Shown here one piece after another: positions 39,271 to 48,663 of a stretch of 63,490 nt of DNA (position 1 is the first letter of the stretch; each line of letters begins with the position of its first letter). This DNA comes from Ectothiorhodospiraceae bacterium (GTDB lineage Bacteria; Pseudomonadota; Gammaproteobacteria; Nitrococcales; AK92): positions 1 to 63,490 of the forward strand of contig JAJUGG010000001.1 in assembly GCA_029268285.1 (NCBI GenBank), given 5' to 3'. Below the pieces are notes generated by a model. That model worked only from the letters and a program-made list of their open reading frames with translations. It had not been told where the DNA came from and did no database searches. Position numbers and translations under genes: made by a program.

Positions 39271-39505
39271 TGGCTTGAAGTTCAACCTGAATCCGCGAAG
39301 GCGCAAATGGTACTACAGGCCCGAAAGCCTGTCAGGGTGCATGCCGCGCCTCGCACCCGGGGCGCAGCAGCCGCCCTACCCTAATGTTTTTCCAAGCGCT
39401 GCCGCCATTACCAACGCCTGTCACAGCGTTTGTCCGGAAAGACGCCTCCCCGGGCAAGCGCGCATTATGTTGTAAAGGCGCCGCGCATGGCGTCGGGAGT
39501 GGTTG

Positions 39506-41488
39506 ATGTCCTTTCGTTTCGATCGATTTCTAAAGCTCGGGATCATGGGTAAAGTGCTATCCGTCCCGGTGCTAATCCTTCTGCTCATGGGCTTGGTCGG
39601 CGGCGTCGCCATGTATCAGCTCGTCAGCCTGGACCAGCAAATGGCTCATGTCGCCAAGGATCGGGCGCCCAGCACTGGCATCGCCTCGGACATCCTCATC
39701 GCGCTCAACGATCAACGCCTGAGCGTCAAGGAATTCGTCGCAGCTCCCGGCGACGAGCACCGTCAGGATTTCGATGCGCACAATAGTGCGCTCGAACAAC
39801 ACCTGCAGCGGGCGGTGGAAGCTTTCCAGAGCCCGGAGCGGGCGCAACTCGTGCGCATCCTGCTCGAGCAGCACTCTGCCTACGCACGCATCTTCCGAGA
39901 GGAAGTCGTTGCCGCTGCGCAGGAACGCCAGGACATCATCGCCACGCTCAATGCCCAAGGCGGGGAAATCACACGCCAGCTGCGCGCACTCCAGGAAGGA
40001 CAGCAATCCCTCGGCGAAACCCAGCCCATGCTCGTGACCGGCGACGCCATCGGCGACTTCCTGCTCGCCCATATGAGCGCCCAGCGCTACATCGGCCAAT
40101 ATCGTCCCGAACTGCTCGAACAAGCCGATGCGGCGCTCGCCCGCACGCTACGCTTGCTGGACGGCTTGAAGATCATGTCTTCGTCGATGTTCGAGGGCGA
40201 TATTGCCAAGACCGAAGCCCAGGTCGCCGACTATCGGCGCGGGCTCGGCCGCCTAGCCGAAGTGACGAGCCGGATGCGTAACCTCGTGGCCGAGCGTCTG
40301 GACGCCATCGGTCCCGAAATGGCGAACACCGCCCGGGAGCTGCAGAACAGCGCATTCGCCAGCCTTGCCGAGGCCGCTGACCGCAGCTCGGCCGAAGCTG
40401 CCCGCGCGCGCACTGTTATAGGCGCGCTGGTGTTGATCGCCGGCGTCGTCGGCTTAGCGCTGGCTTGGCTGATCACCCGCGGCATCGTCGGCCCTATCCG
40501 CACCGCAGATGCTGAAGTGAGCCGCATTCTGAAGGATATCGAAGCTTATCAGGGCGATCTCAGCGTGCGCCTGCCCGTTCGCAGCAATGATGAAGTCGGC
40601 CGCCTCACCGCCAGCATCAATCGCTTCCTGGAAACCCTGGACGAATTGGTCCGGTCGGTGCAACAAGAGACGACGCAACTCGCCACGGCCGCCGAGGAGC
40701 TTTCTGCGGTCACCGAGGAAACCAGCCAGAGCGCGAAGACCCAACAGGAAGAAACTGACCAGGTGGCAACGGCCATGAACGAGATGACCGCCACCACCCA
40801 AGAGATCTCCCGCAATGCGGGCGCGGCCGCCGAGGCCGCCAATGATGCCCGCGAAGCATCAAAAGCGGGCGGTGCTGTCGTCGCCCAAACCGTATCCGCC
40901 ATTCAAACACTGGCCGCCGAGGTTGACGTTGTCGTCGCACTCTCTCGCCGCCTTCGCGGCGATGGCGAGGCCGTCGGCACGGTGTTGGAGGTTATTACCG
41001 CCATCGCCGAACAGACCAACCTGCTTGCGCTCAACGCCGCCATCGAAGCGGCGCGCGCTGGCGAACAAGGGCGCGGTTTCGCGGTGGTCGCGGATGAAGT
41101 GCGCACCCTCGCTCTGCGCACGCAGAGCTCGATCAACGAGATCCAGGAGATCATCGAGCGCCTGCAGACCGGTACCGACGAAGTCGCCGCGCGCTTGGGC
41201 GAAAGCCAGACACGTACCATGCACACAGTGGACAAGGCCGAAGAAGCCGGCGCCGCCCTGGAATCCATCCAACAGAAGGTCGGCATCATCACCGACATGA
41301 ACAGCCAGATCGCATCGGCGGCCGAGCAGCAGACCGCGACCAGCGAAGAGATAAACCGCAGCATTCAGGCCACCCGCGAACTTGCTCAACGGGGTGCTGC
41401 AGGTGCGACTCAGGTCAGCGGCGCCAGCAGCGAACTGGCCGCCATGGGCGTGCGTCTGCAAGAGCTCATACGCCGCTTCGCCGCCTAA
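39506..41488 (+). CDS. Methyl-accepting chemotaxis protein
   Basis: 660 residues from ATG 39506 (GGGAGTGG upstream). TM helix about 14-38, a periplasmic helical sensor region to about 305, TM helix about 306-330, HAMP, then the cytoplasmic coiled coil. The signalling tip reads [20 protein letters not shown] then [13 protein letters not shown]. Sensor part is alpha-helical (long heptad-like stretches), resembling four-helix-bundle receptors; the ligand cannot be told. No che or flagellar genes are in the window, so this is an orphan receptor locus. Confidence 0.93.
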   Translation: MSFRFDRFLKLGIMGKVLSVPVLILLLMGLVGGVAMYQLVSLDQQMAHVAKDRAPSTGIASDILIALNDQRLSVKEFVAAPGDEHRQDFDAHNSALEQHLQRAVEAFQSPERAQLVRILLEQHSAYARIFREEVVAAAQERQDIIATLNAQGGEITRQLRALQEGQQSLGETQPMLVTGDAIGDFLLAHMSAQRYIGQYRPELLEQADAALARTLRLLDGLKIMSSSMFEGDIAKTEAQVADYRRGLGRLAEVTSRMRNLVAERLDAIGPEMANTARELQNSAFASLAEAADRSSAEAARARTVIGALVLIAGVVGLALAWLITRGIVGPIRTADAEVSRILKDIEAYQGDLSVRLPVRSNDEVGRLTASINRFLETLDELVRSVQQETTQLATAAEELSAVTEETSQSAKTQQEETDQVATAMNEMTATTQEISRNAGAAAEAANDAREASKAGGAVVAQTVSAIQTLAAEVDVVVALSRRLRGDGEAVGTVLEVITAIAEQTNLLALNAAIEAARAGEQGRGFAVVADEVRTLALRTQSSINEIQEIIERLQTGTDEVAARLGESQTRTMHTVDKAEEAGAALESIQQKVGIITDMNSQIASAAEQQTATSEEINRSIQATRELAQRGAAGATQVSGASSELAAMGVRLQELIRRFAA

Positions 41489-41508
41489 ACGAATTGCGGC
41501 TTAATCAA

Positions 41509-41536
41509 AAAGGCCTCGCCCAAGGGCGAGGCCTTT
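41509..41536. terminator. Bidirectional terminator between the chemoreceptor and the MscS-type channel
   Basis: AAAGGCCTCGCCC (41509-41521) pairs perfectly with GGGCGAGGCCTTT (41524-41536) around a 2-nt loop. It is A-rich before and T-rich after the stem on both strands, between two convergent gene ends. Confidence 0.85.
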
Positions 41537-41555
41537 ACTTAGCATGACGTTCACA

Positions 41556-42836
41556 TCAGGCGGTGGAGTCGGCCAGAGCGCGCACCTCAGCGCGCGCCAA
41601 TGCGTTGCCACTGCTCCATGACTGCAAGTCCAAGCCACTGGGCTGCTGGAATACACGCAAACCGAATTCCGGCAGCACCGCCAGTAGATGATCGAACATG
41701 TCGGACTGAATGCTCTCGTATTCCGTCCATACGGTGGTGTTGGTGAAGCAGTAGATTTCCAGCGGCAAGCCTTCGGCGCTGGGGTTGAGCTGGCGCACCA
41801 TCAACGTCATGTCCTGACGAATCCGTGGATTGTTGCGCAGATAGCGCTCGACATAGGCGCGGAAGGTGCCGATATTGGTAACCCGACGGGTATTCACCGG
41901 CAGTTTCGCACGCTCGCCCAGGCGTTCGTTCCAGGACTTGATGTCGGCTTCCTTCTCGGCGAGATAGTCTTCCAGCAAGGCCACTTGGTGCAGGTACTCG
42001 CACTCGGCCGGCTCCAGAAAGCGAATGCTGTTCTGATCAAGGTAGATCGCCCGCTTGATCCGGCGCCCCCCGGACTCCTGCATGCCGCGCCAGTTCTTGA
42101 ACGACTCGGTGATCATGCGCTTGGTCGGGATAGTCGTGATCGTATTATCCCAGTTACGCACCTTGACCGTGTGCAGCGCGATGTCAATTACCGCGCCGTC
42201 CGCATTAAGTTGCGGCATTTCCACCCAGTCGCCCTGGCGAACGATATCGTTCGAGGAGATCTGAACGCTGGCGACGAGTGACAGTAACGTATCCTGGAAA
42301 ATCAACATCAAAACGGCCGCCATAGCGCCAAGACCCGACAGGAGGATTAGCGGCGAACGGTCAATCAGCGCAGCAATCATCAGGATAGCGGCTATCGCGT
42401 AGATTGCGATCTTGACCACTTGCAAGTAGCCCTTGATGGGTCGCGCCGCAGCATCCGGCCGGCGCTGATAGACCGCATTGACCATGTTCAGCACGGCGCT
42501 GAGCGCCAATGCCAGCGTGAGCACGATGTAGGCGCTGCACACGTTCTGAACGACTGTCACCAACGCCTCGGGCATGCGCGGCACAATGCCTACGCCGGCC
42601 GAAAGCACAATAGCCGGCACCGCATGCGCTAGCCTGCGCACTACGCCATGCTCCGGCATCTCGAATTTGCGCCCGCGGAAGGCGACCGCAACCACGCGCT
42701 CAAAGCCGCGTACCAAAACGCGCTTGGTAACGAAATTGGCAACCCACGCTACCAACAACAAAAAAGCACTCGCAGCGAGCGTGTACGCCCAGGGGTGTTC
42801 GTTCAGCCATGCCATGACGGCATTTATGGTTATCAT
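41556..42836 (-). CDS. ybdG: Mechanosensitive ion channel, YbdG/MscS family
   Basis: 426 residues from ATG 42836 (GAGGAATAAGC upstream); the longer frame from 42914 is unsupported. Several N-terminal membrane helices (about 17-40, 68-90, 98-125, 140-180), then the MscS pore helix region with LSLVASVQISSNDIVRQGDW and the beta domain with TVKVRNWDNTITTIPTKRM. SFKNWRGMQESGGRRIKRAI is particularly YbdG-like. Relieves osmotic pressure in the inner membrane. Confidence 0.88.
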   Translation of the reverse strand: MITINAVMAWLNEHPWAYTLAASAFLLLVAWVANFVTKRVLVRGFERVVAVAFRGRKFEMPEHGVVRRLAHAVPAIVLSAGVGIVPRMPEALVTVVQNVCSAYIVLTLALALSAVLNMVNAVYQRRPDAAARPIKGYLQVVKIAIYAIAAILMIAALIDRSPLILLSGLGAMAAVLMLIFQDTLLSLVASVQISSNDIVRQGDWVEMPQLNADGAVIDIALHTVKVRNWDNTITTIPTKRMITESFKNWRGMQESGGRRIKRAIYLDQNSIRFLEPAECEYLHQVALLEDYLAEKEADIKSWNERLGERAKLPVNTRRVTNIGTFRAYVERYLRNNPRIRQDMTLMVRQLNPSAEGLPLEIYCFTNTTVWTEYESIQSDMFDHLLAVLPEFGLRVFQQPSGLDLQSWSSGNALARAEVRALADSTA

Positions 42837-43004
42837 GCTTATTCCTCGTCTATCGCTTTGATGATCGCTCGCTTGATCACGCAAAGCCTTCTCGTGAAGC
42901 GCCCAGACTAGCAAAGCCGAACCTGCGAAGATCTCCGCGTCGTCACAACACCAGCCGGAACTCGGTCACAGCGGCTGAAACCTACGCAGCACTCGACATC
43001 GATC

Positions 43005-43018
43005 TTGCCCTAGATCAA
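43005..43018. promoter_or_regulatory. FNR/Anr-type binding box upstream of ttrBCA
   Basis: Read on the minus strand: TTGATCTAGGGCAA, compared with the FNR/Anr consensus TTGAT-N4-ATCAA. One half site is perfect, the other matches in three of five positions, and the CTAG spacer is common in Dnr/Anr boxes. It ends 57 bp before the ttrB ATG, a plausible activator position for oxygen-limited expression. Confidence 0.55.
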
Positions 43019-43075
43019 GGTGTTAAGCGACAGCCCCGTCAAGAATGGCTCATAAGCATTCGACGGAGATCATAA

Positions 43076-43852
43076 ATGGATAAGAGTCGCAGGGCTTTCC
43101 TAGGCCAAGCGGCCGCCCTAACCGCAGGTGCGGCGCTCATACCGCTGAGCGAGGCCTCGGCCGGCATCAACGATCAGCCCCCACGTCGCGGCGGCGATGC
43201 CAAACACCGCTACGGAATGGTCATCGATCTACGCCGCTGTATCGGCTGCCAGGCATGTACCGTCAGTTGCTCCCTGGAGAATCAGGCCCCGCTGGGGCAG
43301 TTCCGCACGGTCGTCCAGCAGTACGAAGTTGCCGATAGCGCTACCGGTCAGGTGGCGAATTTCATGCTGCCGCGCCTGTGCAATCACTGCGACCAACCGC
43401 CTTGCGTGCCCGTGTGCCCGGTACAGGCAACTTTTCAACGCAAAGACGGCATCGTGGTAGTCGATAATGAACGCTGCGTCGGCTGCGGCTACTGCGTACA
43501 AGCCTGTCCCTACGACGCTCGCTTCATTAACCACAAGACTCAGACCGCCGACAAATGCACCTTCTGCGTACATCGCCTGGAGGCAGGCTTGCTTCCGGCT
43601 TGTGTGGAAAGCTGCGTAGGGGGCGCCCGCATCATCGGCGACCTCAACGACCCGGACAGCCATATCCGCCAGGTTCTGCGTGAGAACTACGACGACGTCA
43701 AGGTGCTGAAGCCCGAGATGGGCACCCGCCCGCACGTGTTCTACATCGGCATGACCGACGCCTTCGTTGAACGTATTCATGGCGAGCCCGGCCTCTGGTT
43801 CGGCGCCCAGCACAGCCTGGGCCATAACGTCGGCACGGAGGATGGTCGATGA
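43076..43852 (+). CDS. ttrB: Tetrathionate reductase electron-transfer subunit TtrB
   Basis: 258 residues. A Tat-like leader (KSRRAFLGQAAALTAGAALI) is followed by a ferredoxin-type subunit with four [4Fe-4S] clusters: CIGCQACTVSC, CNHCDQPPCVPVC, CVGCGYCVQAC and CTFCVHRLEAGLLPAC. Blocks such as LIDLRRCIGCQ and LPACVESCVGGARIIGDL follow Salmonella TtrB almost residue for residue. Passes electrons from TtrC to TtrA. GGAG stands before the ATG; the stop overlaps ttrC (ATGA). The DMSO-reductase family has many such subunits, but similarity across all three genes favours Ttr. Confidence 0.9.
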   Translation: MDKSRRAFLGQAAALTAGAALIPLSEASAGINDQPPRRGGDAKHRYGMVIDLRRCIGCQACTVSCSLENQAPLGQFRTVVQQYEVADSATGQVANFMLPRLCNHCDQPPCVPVCPVQATFQRKDGIVVVDNERCVGCGYCVQACPYDARFINHKTQTADKCTFCVHRLEAGLLPACVESCVGGARIIGDLNDPDSHIRQVLRENYDDVKVLKPEMGTRPHVFYIGMTDAFVERIHGEPGLWFGAQHSLGHNVGTEDGR

Positions 43853-44949
43853 GTATCACCGAGATCACGGTACCCTTGTACGAAGTCGCCTGGTTGCCTT
43901 GGGCGGTGCAATACTTCTTCTTCATCGGCTTGAGCACAACAGCCTTACTACTCGCCAGCGTAGCGCACCTGGTAGGCCATCAGCGCTGGCAGCGACTGCA
44001 GCCGGCGGCGCTTCTGGTGGCAGTCTCCGCCGGCCTCGTGGCGCCGGTCGCCTTGCTCGCGGATCTACACCAACCCGGCCGTTTCTGGCATTTCTACGCC
44101 CATTTCACTCCCTGGTCCTGGATGTCCATCGGCTCCGTGCTGCTTCCGGCTTACTTCGCCACCCTGCTCACCTACGCCTTGATCTGGCAACGCGAACGGC
44201 TGCGTAGCCTGGGCGGCCCGCGCTGGCTGGCTTGGCTGGCACGGGGAGCGTGGTCCGGCGCCAAAGCGCTGCCTTGGCTAGCGGGTCTCGCTGCGGCACT
44301 TGCACTAGGCGTGCTCGTGTACACCGGCTCCGAAATCATGGTCGTACGGGCCCGACCACTTTGGCACACCTACTGGCTGCTGCCTAACCTCGCCTTGACC
44401 GCGCTCCTTGCCGCGGTTGCGGCAACGATCTTTGCGCAGCACTGGGTTACCGGCACCAGCACCGACGATGCCCGCTTCAGCTTGCGCCTGCTCAGCCTCG
44501 CTCTGCTCGCAACCGCCTTGGGCGCTGTCGGTTGGGGCCTTTCCGGCTGGATGCTGCAATCGGGCTCCTTTACCGAAGCCGTACGCTTATTCCGGCACTT
44601 TGGCTACTGGCGCTGGGTGTTCATCGGCTCCGCTCTGTTGGGCGTTCTCGGCCTCTGCGCTACCGTGCTCGTTTCACGCCGCCCTGCCTTGCTCAGCCGC
44701 AGCTGGATGCTGGCTCCCTTGGCACTGGCTTCCGCCTGGGCCTTCCGCTGGGTCGTGCTCATGCGCGTACAGACCGTGCCGAAGTACGGCGCGGGCCTGT
44801 ATCCGTATCAGTTACCGCTTGGCAGCGATGGCCTGATGGGAGTGATCGCCACCTTCGGCCTTTGGGTCGCGGTGTTCATCATGCTCTCCAGCGTTCTAAA
44901 CGCGTCCAAGACGGGCAATTTGACTATCCCGGAGATCGCTCATGCATAA
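43849..44949 (+). CDS. ttrC: Tetrathionate reductase membrane subunit TtrC (NrfD family)
   Basis: 366 residues, integral inner-membrane quinol oxidase subunit of the NrfD type with about nine hydrophobic helices. EVAWLPWAVQYFFFIGLS near the start, ADLHQPGRFWHFY and TPWSWMSIGSV, and the late VQTVPKYGAGLYPYQLPLGS match Salmonella TtrC. Takes electrons from quinol and hands them to TtrB. Overlaps ttrB by 4 bp and ttrA by 8 bp, so the three are translated together. Somewhat longer than the roughly 340-residue Salmonella protein. Confidence 0.88.
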   Translation: MSITEITVPLYEVAWLPWAVQYFFFIGLSTTALLLASVAHLVGHQRWQRLQPAALLVAVSAGLVAPVALLADLHQPGRFWHFYAHFTPWSWMSIGSVLLPAYFATLLTYALIWQRERLRSLGGPRWLAWLARGAWSGAKALPWLAGLAAALALGVLVYTGSEIMVVRARPLWHTYWLLPNLALTALLAAVAATIFAQHWVTGTSTDDARFSLRLLSLALLATALGAVGWGLSGWMLQSGSFTEAVRLFRHFGYWRWVFIGSALLGVLGLCATVLVSRRPALLSRSWMLAPLALASAWAFRWVVLMRVQTVPKYGAGLYPYQLPLGSDGLMGVIATFGLWVAVFIMLSSVLNASKTGNLTIPEIAHA

Positions 44950-47900
44950 GAACCGTCGAAACCTCCTCAAGGGCGGTCTAGCCCTCGGCGGCCTAGGCGC
45001 CTTCGCCGCCGGCTACACTGACCCGCTACGGAAGACCCTGAAAGGGCTCACGAAAGGCACTGCCGGTGAACCGACGCTGGATCGCATTGCCGGCAACGCG
45101 CTCCCGCCTGAATTTCGAATCGATCCGGAAACGGGCGAACTGCACTGCACGCCCGGCCAAGTCGTCAGCTTGACCCAGTGCCAGGGCTGTTGGACCCAAT
45201 GCGGAATTCGCGCTCGAGTCGACACGCAGCAGAACACCATCCTGCGCATCGCCGGCAATCCTTATCACCCGCTCTCGCACGAGAACCCTACTCCCTACTC
45301 GCTTTCAGTGCGGGAAGCCTACAGGCGCCTCGGTGGCGACAGCGCTATTCTGGACCGCTCCACGGCCTGCGCACGCGGGGCCGCCATGCTCGAGCAACTC
45401 ACCAGCCCGCATCGCGTGATCAAGCCGTTGAAGCGGGTTGGTCCACGCGGCAGCGGACGCTGGGAAACCATCAGTTTCGAGCAATTGATCCAGGAAGTCG
45501 TAGAGGGCGGCGACCTTTTCGGTGAGGGCCATGTAGACGGCCTGCGGGCGCTGCGCGACCTAGATACACCGATTGATCCGGACAACCCGGAGTACGGCCC
45601 GAAGGCAAACCAGCTGATGGTCACCGGAACCGGTGATGACGGTCGACGACCGCTGCTGACTCGCTTCACCTTCAATGCTTTCGGCAGCCGCAACTTCGGC
45701 CATCACGGCTCGTATTGCACCGGCGGCTATCGTGCCGGCTCCGGCGCCCTGCTCAACGACCTCGTCAAGCTCTCCCACACCAAGCCTGATTGGGAGCATC
45801 TACGCTTTGCGCTGTTCTTCGGCACCTCGCCGGCCCAGTCCGGCAACCCCTATAAATTGCAGGGGCGCCAACTCGCCACCGCCCGAACCGAACGTGAGTT
45901 CGAGTATGTAGTCGTGGCCCCGGCACTGCCGAATACCGCCAGTCTAGCCGCCGGCAACAAGAGCGTATGGTTCCCGGTGCGGCCGGCGTCGGATTCTGCG
46001 CTGGCGATGGCGATGATCCGCTGGATCATCGATCATGGCCGTTACGACGCGCAGTACCTCGCGCAGCCCGGTCCTGCTGCCATGAGCAAGGCCGGCGAGC
46101 CGAGTTGGACCAATGCGACCCATCTGGTGGTCAGCGAAACCGGGCATCCTGATGAAGGACGCTTCCTCCGCGGTAAGGATCTAGGCTGGAGCGACGCGGA
46201 AGCCTTTGTTGTGTGCGATGCCGCCAGCGGTGCCTGGGCGGCACATACGCAGGAAGCCCCGGCGATGCTGTTCGTCGACGCTACGGTCGAGGTCGACGGC
46301 CGCCCGGTACGGGTTAAATCCAGCCTGCAACGCCTCAAGGAAGAAGCAAGCAAGAAAACGCTCGATGAATATGCCGCCCTTTGCGGCGCGCCGCCCGCCG
46401 CCATTGCCGCGCTAGCGGAAAAGTTCACCAGCTTTGGCAAACAGGCCGCCGTAGTGAGCCAAGGGGGCGTCATGAACGGCAACGCCTTCTACACCGCCTA
46501 CGCGGTGACCATGCTCAACGCGCTCATCGGCAACCTCAACGCCAAAGGCGGCACCTTCGTCGGCGGCGGCGCCTTCCCGTCCACGACCAAAGGGGCGCGC
46601 TACGACCTGCAGTCCTTCCCTGGCATGGTTAAGCCCAAAGGCGTATTCCTTTCGCGCAGCCGCTTCCCTTACGAGCGTACTAGCGAGTACAAGCGCAAGC
46701 TTGCCGCAGGCGAGAATCCTTATCCCGCCCAGGCCCCCTGGTATCCGCTCGCGCCACCGGTGATGTCGGAATACCTGGCAGCCGCCCTGGAGGGCTACCC
46801 CTACTCCGCCAAGGTCTGGATCAACCATCTTGCCAACCCGCTGTATGGCCAGGCCGGACTGCGCGCGGCCATCGAGGAAAAACTCAAGGATCCCAAGCGC
46901 ATCGGCTTGTTCATTGCGGTCGACGCATTCATCAGCGAAACCGCAGCGTTCGCCGACTATATCGTCCCGGACACGCTCACCTACGAAAGCTGGGGGTTCA
47001 GCGCCCCCTGGGGTGGTGTCCCGCAAAAGGCCAGCACGGCACGTTGGCCGGTGGTCGAGCCGCGTACCGCACGCACCGCTGACGGTCAGCCGGTGTGCCT
47101 GGAAAGCTTCTTGATTGCTGTCGCTAAAAGCCTGAACCTGCCGGGTTTCGGCGCCGCAGCCGTGCCTGATCAAGAAGGTAATCTACACCCCCTCAATAGC
47201 CTGGAGGATTACTATCTCAGAGGAGCGGCCAATCTCGCTTTTGCCGGCAGCGCGGTGCCGGAGGCAAGCGATGATGATCTTTCCATTACCGGGCTCGAAC
47301 GCCTGCGTCCGGCACTCGAGCACACGCTGAAGCAGGAAGAATGGCGTCGGGTGGCGTACGTATACGCACGCGGCGGGCGCTTTGCGCCCAAGCCGGATAA
47401 AGCGGCAAAGGCCCCGCCGCGCATCTGGGATCGTCCGCTTTGCATCTGGAACGAGCAGGTCGGCACCACGCGCCACTCCATCACGGGAGAGCGCCTGAGC
47501 GGTTGCCCCACCTGGTACCCCATCCGAATGGCCGATGGCTCGGCACTCGAAGCGCTATATACGCCGGACCAATGGCCGTTTCGCCTCACTGCGTACAAAT
47601 CCAACCTGCAAAGCGCGGTATCCATCGGAGCTTCGCGGCTACGTCAGATCCACCCGAACAACCCGGTCGGCATCAGCCGTCAAGATGCCGAGCGCTTAGG
47701 GATCAGTACCGGCGATTTAGTACGTCTGATCACGCCAACCGGCAGCATGGTGGCCACCGCTCAGGTCAGACAGGGGCTGATAACGGGTGCCATCGCGGTT
47801 GAGTATGGCTTCGGCCATCGGGAAATGGGCGCGCGCTCGCACATCATCGACGGCCAGGCCACACCGGCCGACGCTGCGCTCGGCGCGGGGGTGAATCTCA

Positions 47901-48016
47901 ATGATATCGGCATCGTCGACCCTACCCACGGCGCCGGCAATGCTTGGACCGACTGGGTCAGCGCAGCAGCCGTACGGCAAGGGCTACCCGCGAGAATCGA
48001 GCGCTTGAAGAGCTGA
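44942..48016 (+). CDS. ttrA: Tetrathionate reductase catalytic molybdopterin subunit TtrA
   Basis: 1024 residues, close to the Salmonella enzyme (about 1,020). Reduces tetrathionate to two thiosulfates. Twin-arginine leader HKNRRNLLKGGLALGGLGA. [4Fe-4S] ligands C80, C83, C87 and C143 (TQCQGCWTQCG; STACARGA). C259 in GHHGSYCTGGYRAGSG is the likely molybdenum ligand. EQLIQEVVEGGDLFGEGHVDG, FFGTSPAQSGNP and SWGFSAPWGGV are Ttr-like blocks. No stop or frameshift. The related Arr/Arx/Srr enzymes are alternatives, but the ttrBCA order and residue match favour tetrathionate. Confidence 0.9.
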   Translation: MHKNRRNLLKGGLALGGLGAFAAGYTDPLRKTLKGLTKGTAGEPTLDRIAGNALPPEFRIDPETGELHCTPGQVVSLTQCQGCWTQCGIRARVDTQQNTILRIAGNPYHPLSHENPTPYSLSVREAYRRLGGDSAILDRSTACARGAAMLEQLTSPHRVIKPLKRVGPRGSGRWETISFEQLIQEVVEGGDLFGEGHVDGLRALRDLDTPIDPDNPEYGPKANQLMVTGTGDDGRRPLLTRFTFNAFGSRNFGHHGSYCTGGYRAGSGALLNDLVKLSHTKPDWEHLRFALFFGTSPAQSGNPYKLQGRQLATARTEREFEYVVVAPALPNTASLAAGNKSVWFPVRPASDSALAMAMIRWIIDHGRYDAQYLAQPGPAAMSKAGEPSWTNATHLVVSETGHPDEGRFLRGKDLGWSDAEAFVVCDAASGAWAAHTQEAPAMLFVDATVEVDGRPVRVKSSLQRLKEEASKKTLDEYAALCGAPPAAIAALAEKFTSFGKQAAVVSQGGVMNGNAFYTAYAVTMLNALIGNLNAKGGTFVGGGAFPSTTKGARYDLQSFPGMVKPKGVFLSRSRFPYERTSEYKRKLAAGENPYPAQAPWYPLAPPVMSEYLAAALEGYPYSAKVWINHLANPLYGQAGLRAAIEEKLKDPKRIGLFIAVDAFISETAAFADYIVPDTLTYESWGFSAPWGGVPQKASTARWPVVEPRTARTADGQPVCLESFLIAVAKSLNLPGFGAAAVPDQEGNLHPLNSLEDYYLRGAANLAFAGSAVPEASDDDLSITGLERLRPALEHTLKQEEWRRVAYVYARGGRFAPKPDKAAKAPPRIWDRPLCIWNEQVGTTRHSITGERLSGCPTWYPIRMADGSALEALYTPDQWPFRLTAYKSNLQSAVSIGASRLRQIHPNNPVGISRQDAERLGISTGDLVRLITPTGSMVATAQVRQGLITGAIAVEYGFGHREMGARSHIIDGQATPADAALGAGVNLNDIGIVDPTHGAGNAWTDWVSAAAVRQGLPARIERLKS

Positions 48017-48079
48017 GCGGCCTCAAAGCAGGCTCCCGCCTCCGGGCACACGAACAGCCAGGGGGCGGGAGAAGGCCGC
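48017..48079 (+). terminator. Large hairpin after ttrA
   Basis: Outer arms GCGGCCT (48017-48023) and AGGCCGC (48073-48079) enclose CTCCCGCC and GGCGGGAG, which also pair. It starts on the base after the ttrA stop. No U tract follows, so it may act as an RNA-stabilising stem as much as a terminator. Confidence 0.45.
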
Positions 48080-48241
48080 GAGTCGGCATTCGAAGAATCC
48101 GTTCAGCTCACACCGCCAGCTTGAACAAGCGCTAGCCCGCTAGATTACTTGAAGCAAAGCAAGCCGATGCCGATATAGGACATCAGCGCTTCAAGCGCTA
48201 ATCCCCAATCTCGGATGATGTGATGACACGGAGGTTTTTAT

Positions 48242-48559
48242 ATGAAACAGATTGTTGTGGCCGCCTTGGCCGCTTTCCTCGCCTTCCCCGCTTTCGTGAG
48301 CGCGCAGATGCAGAGCGAAGAAGCCGTGAACGGCATGGGAACATCGGACAGCGAGACGAGCATGGGCACCCTGGACTTCGAGGCTGCCGATACCGATAGC
48401 AGCGGCTCGGTTTCCCAGGACGAAGCGGATCTCGCCGGCATCAGCACGGACGACTTCGACACCGCCGACGAAGACGGCGACGGCGAGTTGACCGCGGACG
48501 AGTACGAGACCGCGTCCGGCGGCAGCTCGAGCATGGGCGGCTCCGGCTCCATGGAGTAA
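48242..48559 (+). CDS. Small secreted EF-hand calcium-binding protein
   Basis: 105 residues. Signal peptide 1-21 (VVAALAAFLAFPAFVSAQ). Mature part is very acidic, with two EF-hand loops: DTDSSGSVSQDE (about 51-62) and DEDGDGELTADE (about 76-87), both with correct calcium ligands at 1, 3, 5 and 12. Ends in a Gly/Ser/Met-rich tail. GGAGG precedes the ATG at good spacing. Has its own terminator. No partner is obvious; it follows ttrBCA by 225 bp, with no proof of a link. Confidence 0.85.
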   Translation: MKQIVVAALAAFLAFPAFVSAQMQSEEAVNGMGTSDSETSMGTLDFEAADTDSSGSVSQDEADLAGISTDDFDTADEDGDGELTADEYETASGGSSSMGGSGSME

Positions 48560-48603
48560 GCCCGACGCCGTTGGCTGCCTGCTAAGCTGAGACTCAGAAA
48601 CAA

Positions 48604-48639
48604 AAAGGCCCGCCAGGTACGCACCCGGCGGGCTTTCTT
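48604..48639. terminator. Terminator between the EF-hand gene and etfD
   Basis: GCCCGCC (48608-48614) pairs with GGCGGGC (48627-48633), followed by TTTCTT on the plus strand and preceded by AAAAAGG, so it can serve both converging genes. Confidence 0.75.
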
Positions 48640-48663
48640 GTAACCGCTTATGCCGATATCCAA

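Noticed and set aside
39440-39505. A FliA (sigma-28) promoter for the chemoreceptor gene
   Set aside because: TAAAGGCG is present, but no GCCGATAA-like -10 lies at the right distance.
43076-48016. Arsenate, selenate or polysulfide reductase instead of tetrathionate reductase
   Set aside because: These share folds, but residue patterns recalled from Salmonella TtrB, TtrC and TtrA and the BCA gene order match across all three subunits. A phylogeny would settle it.
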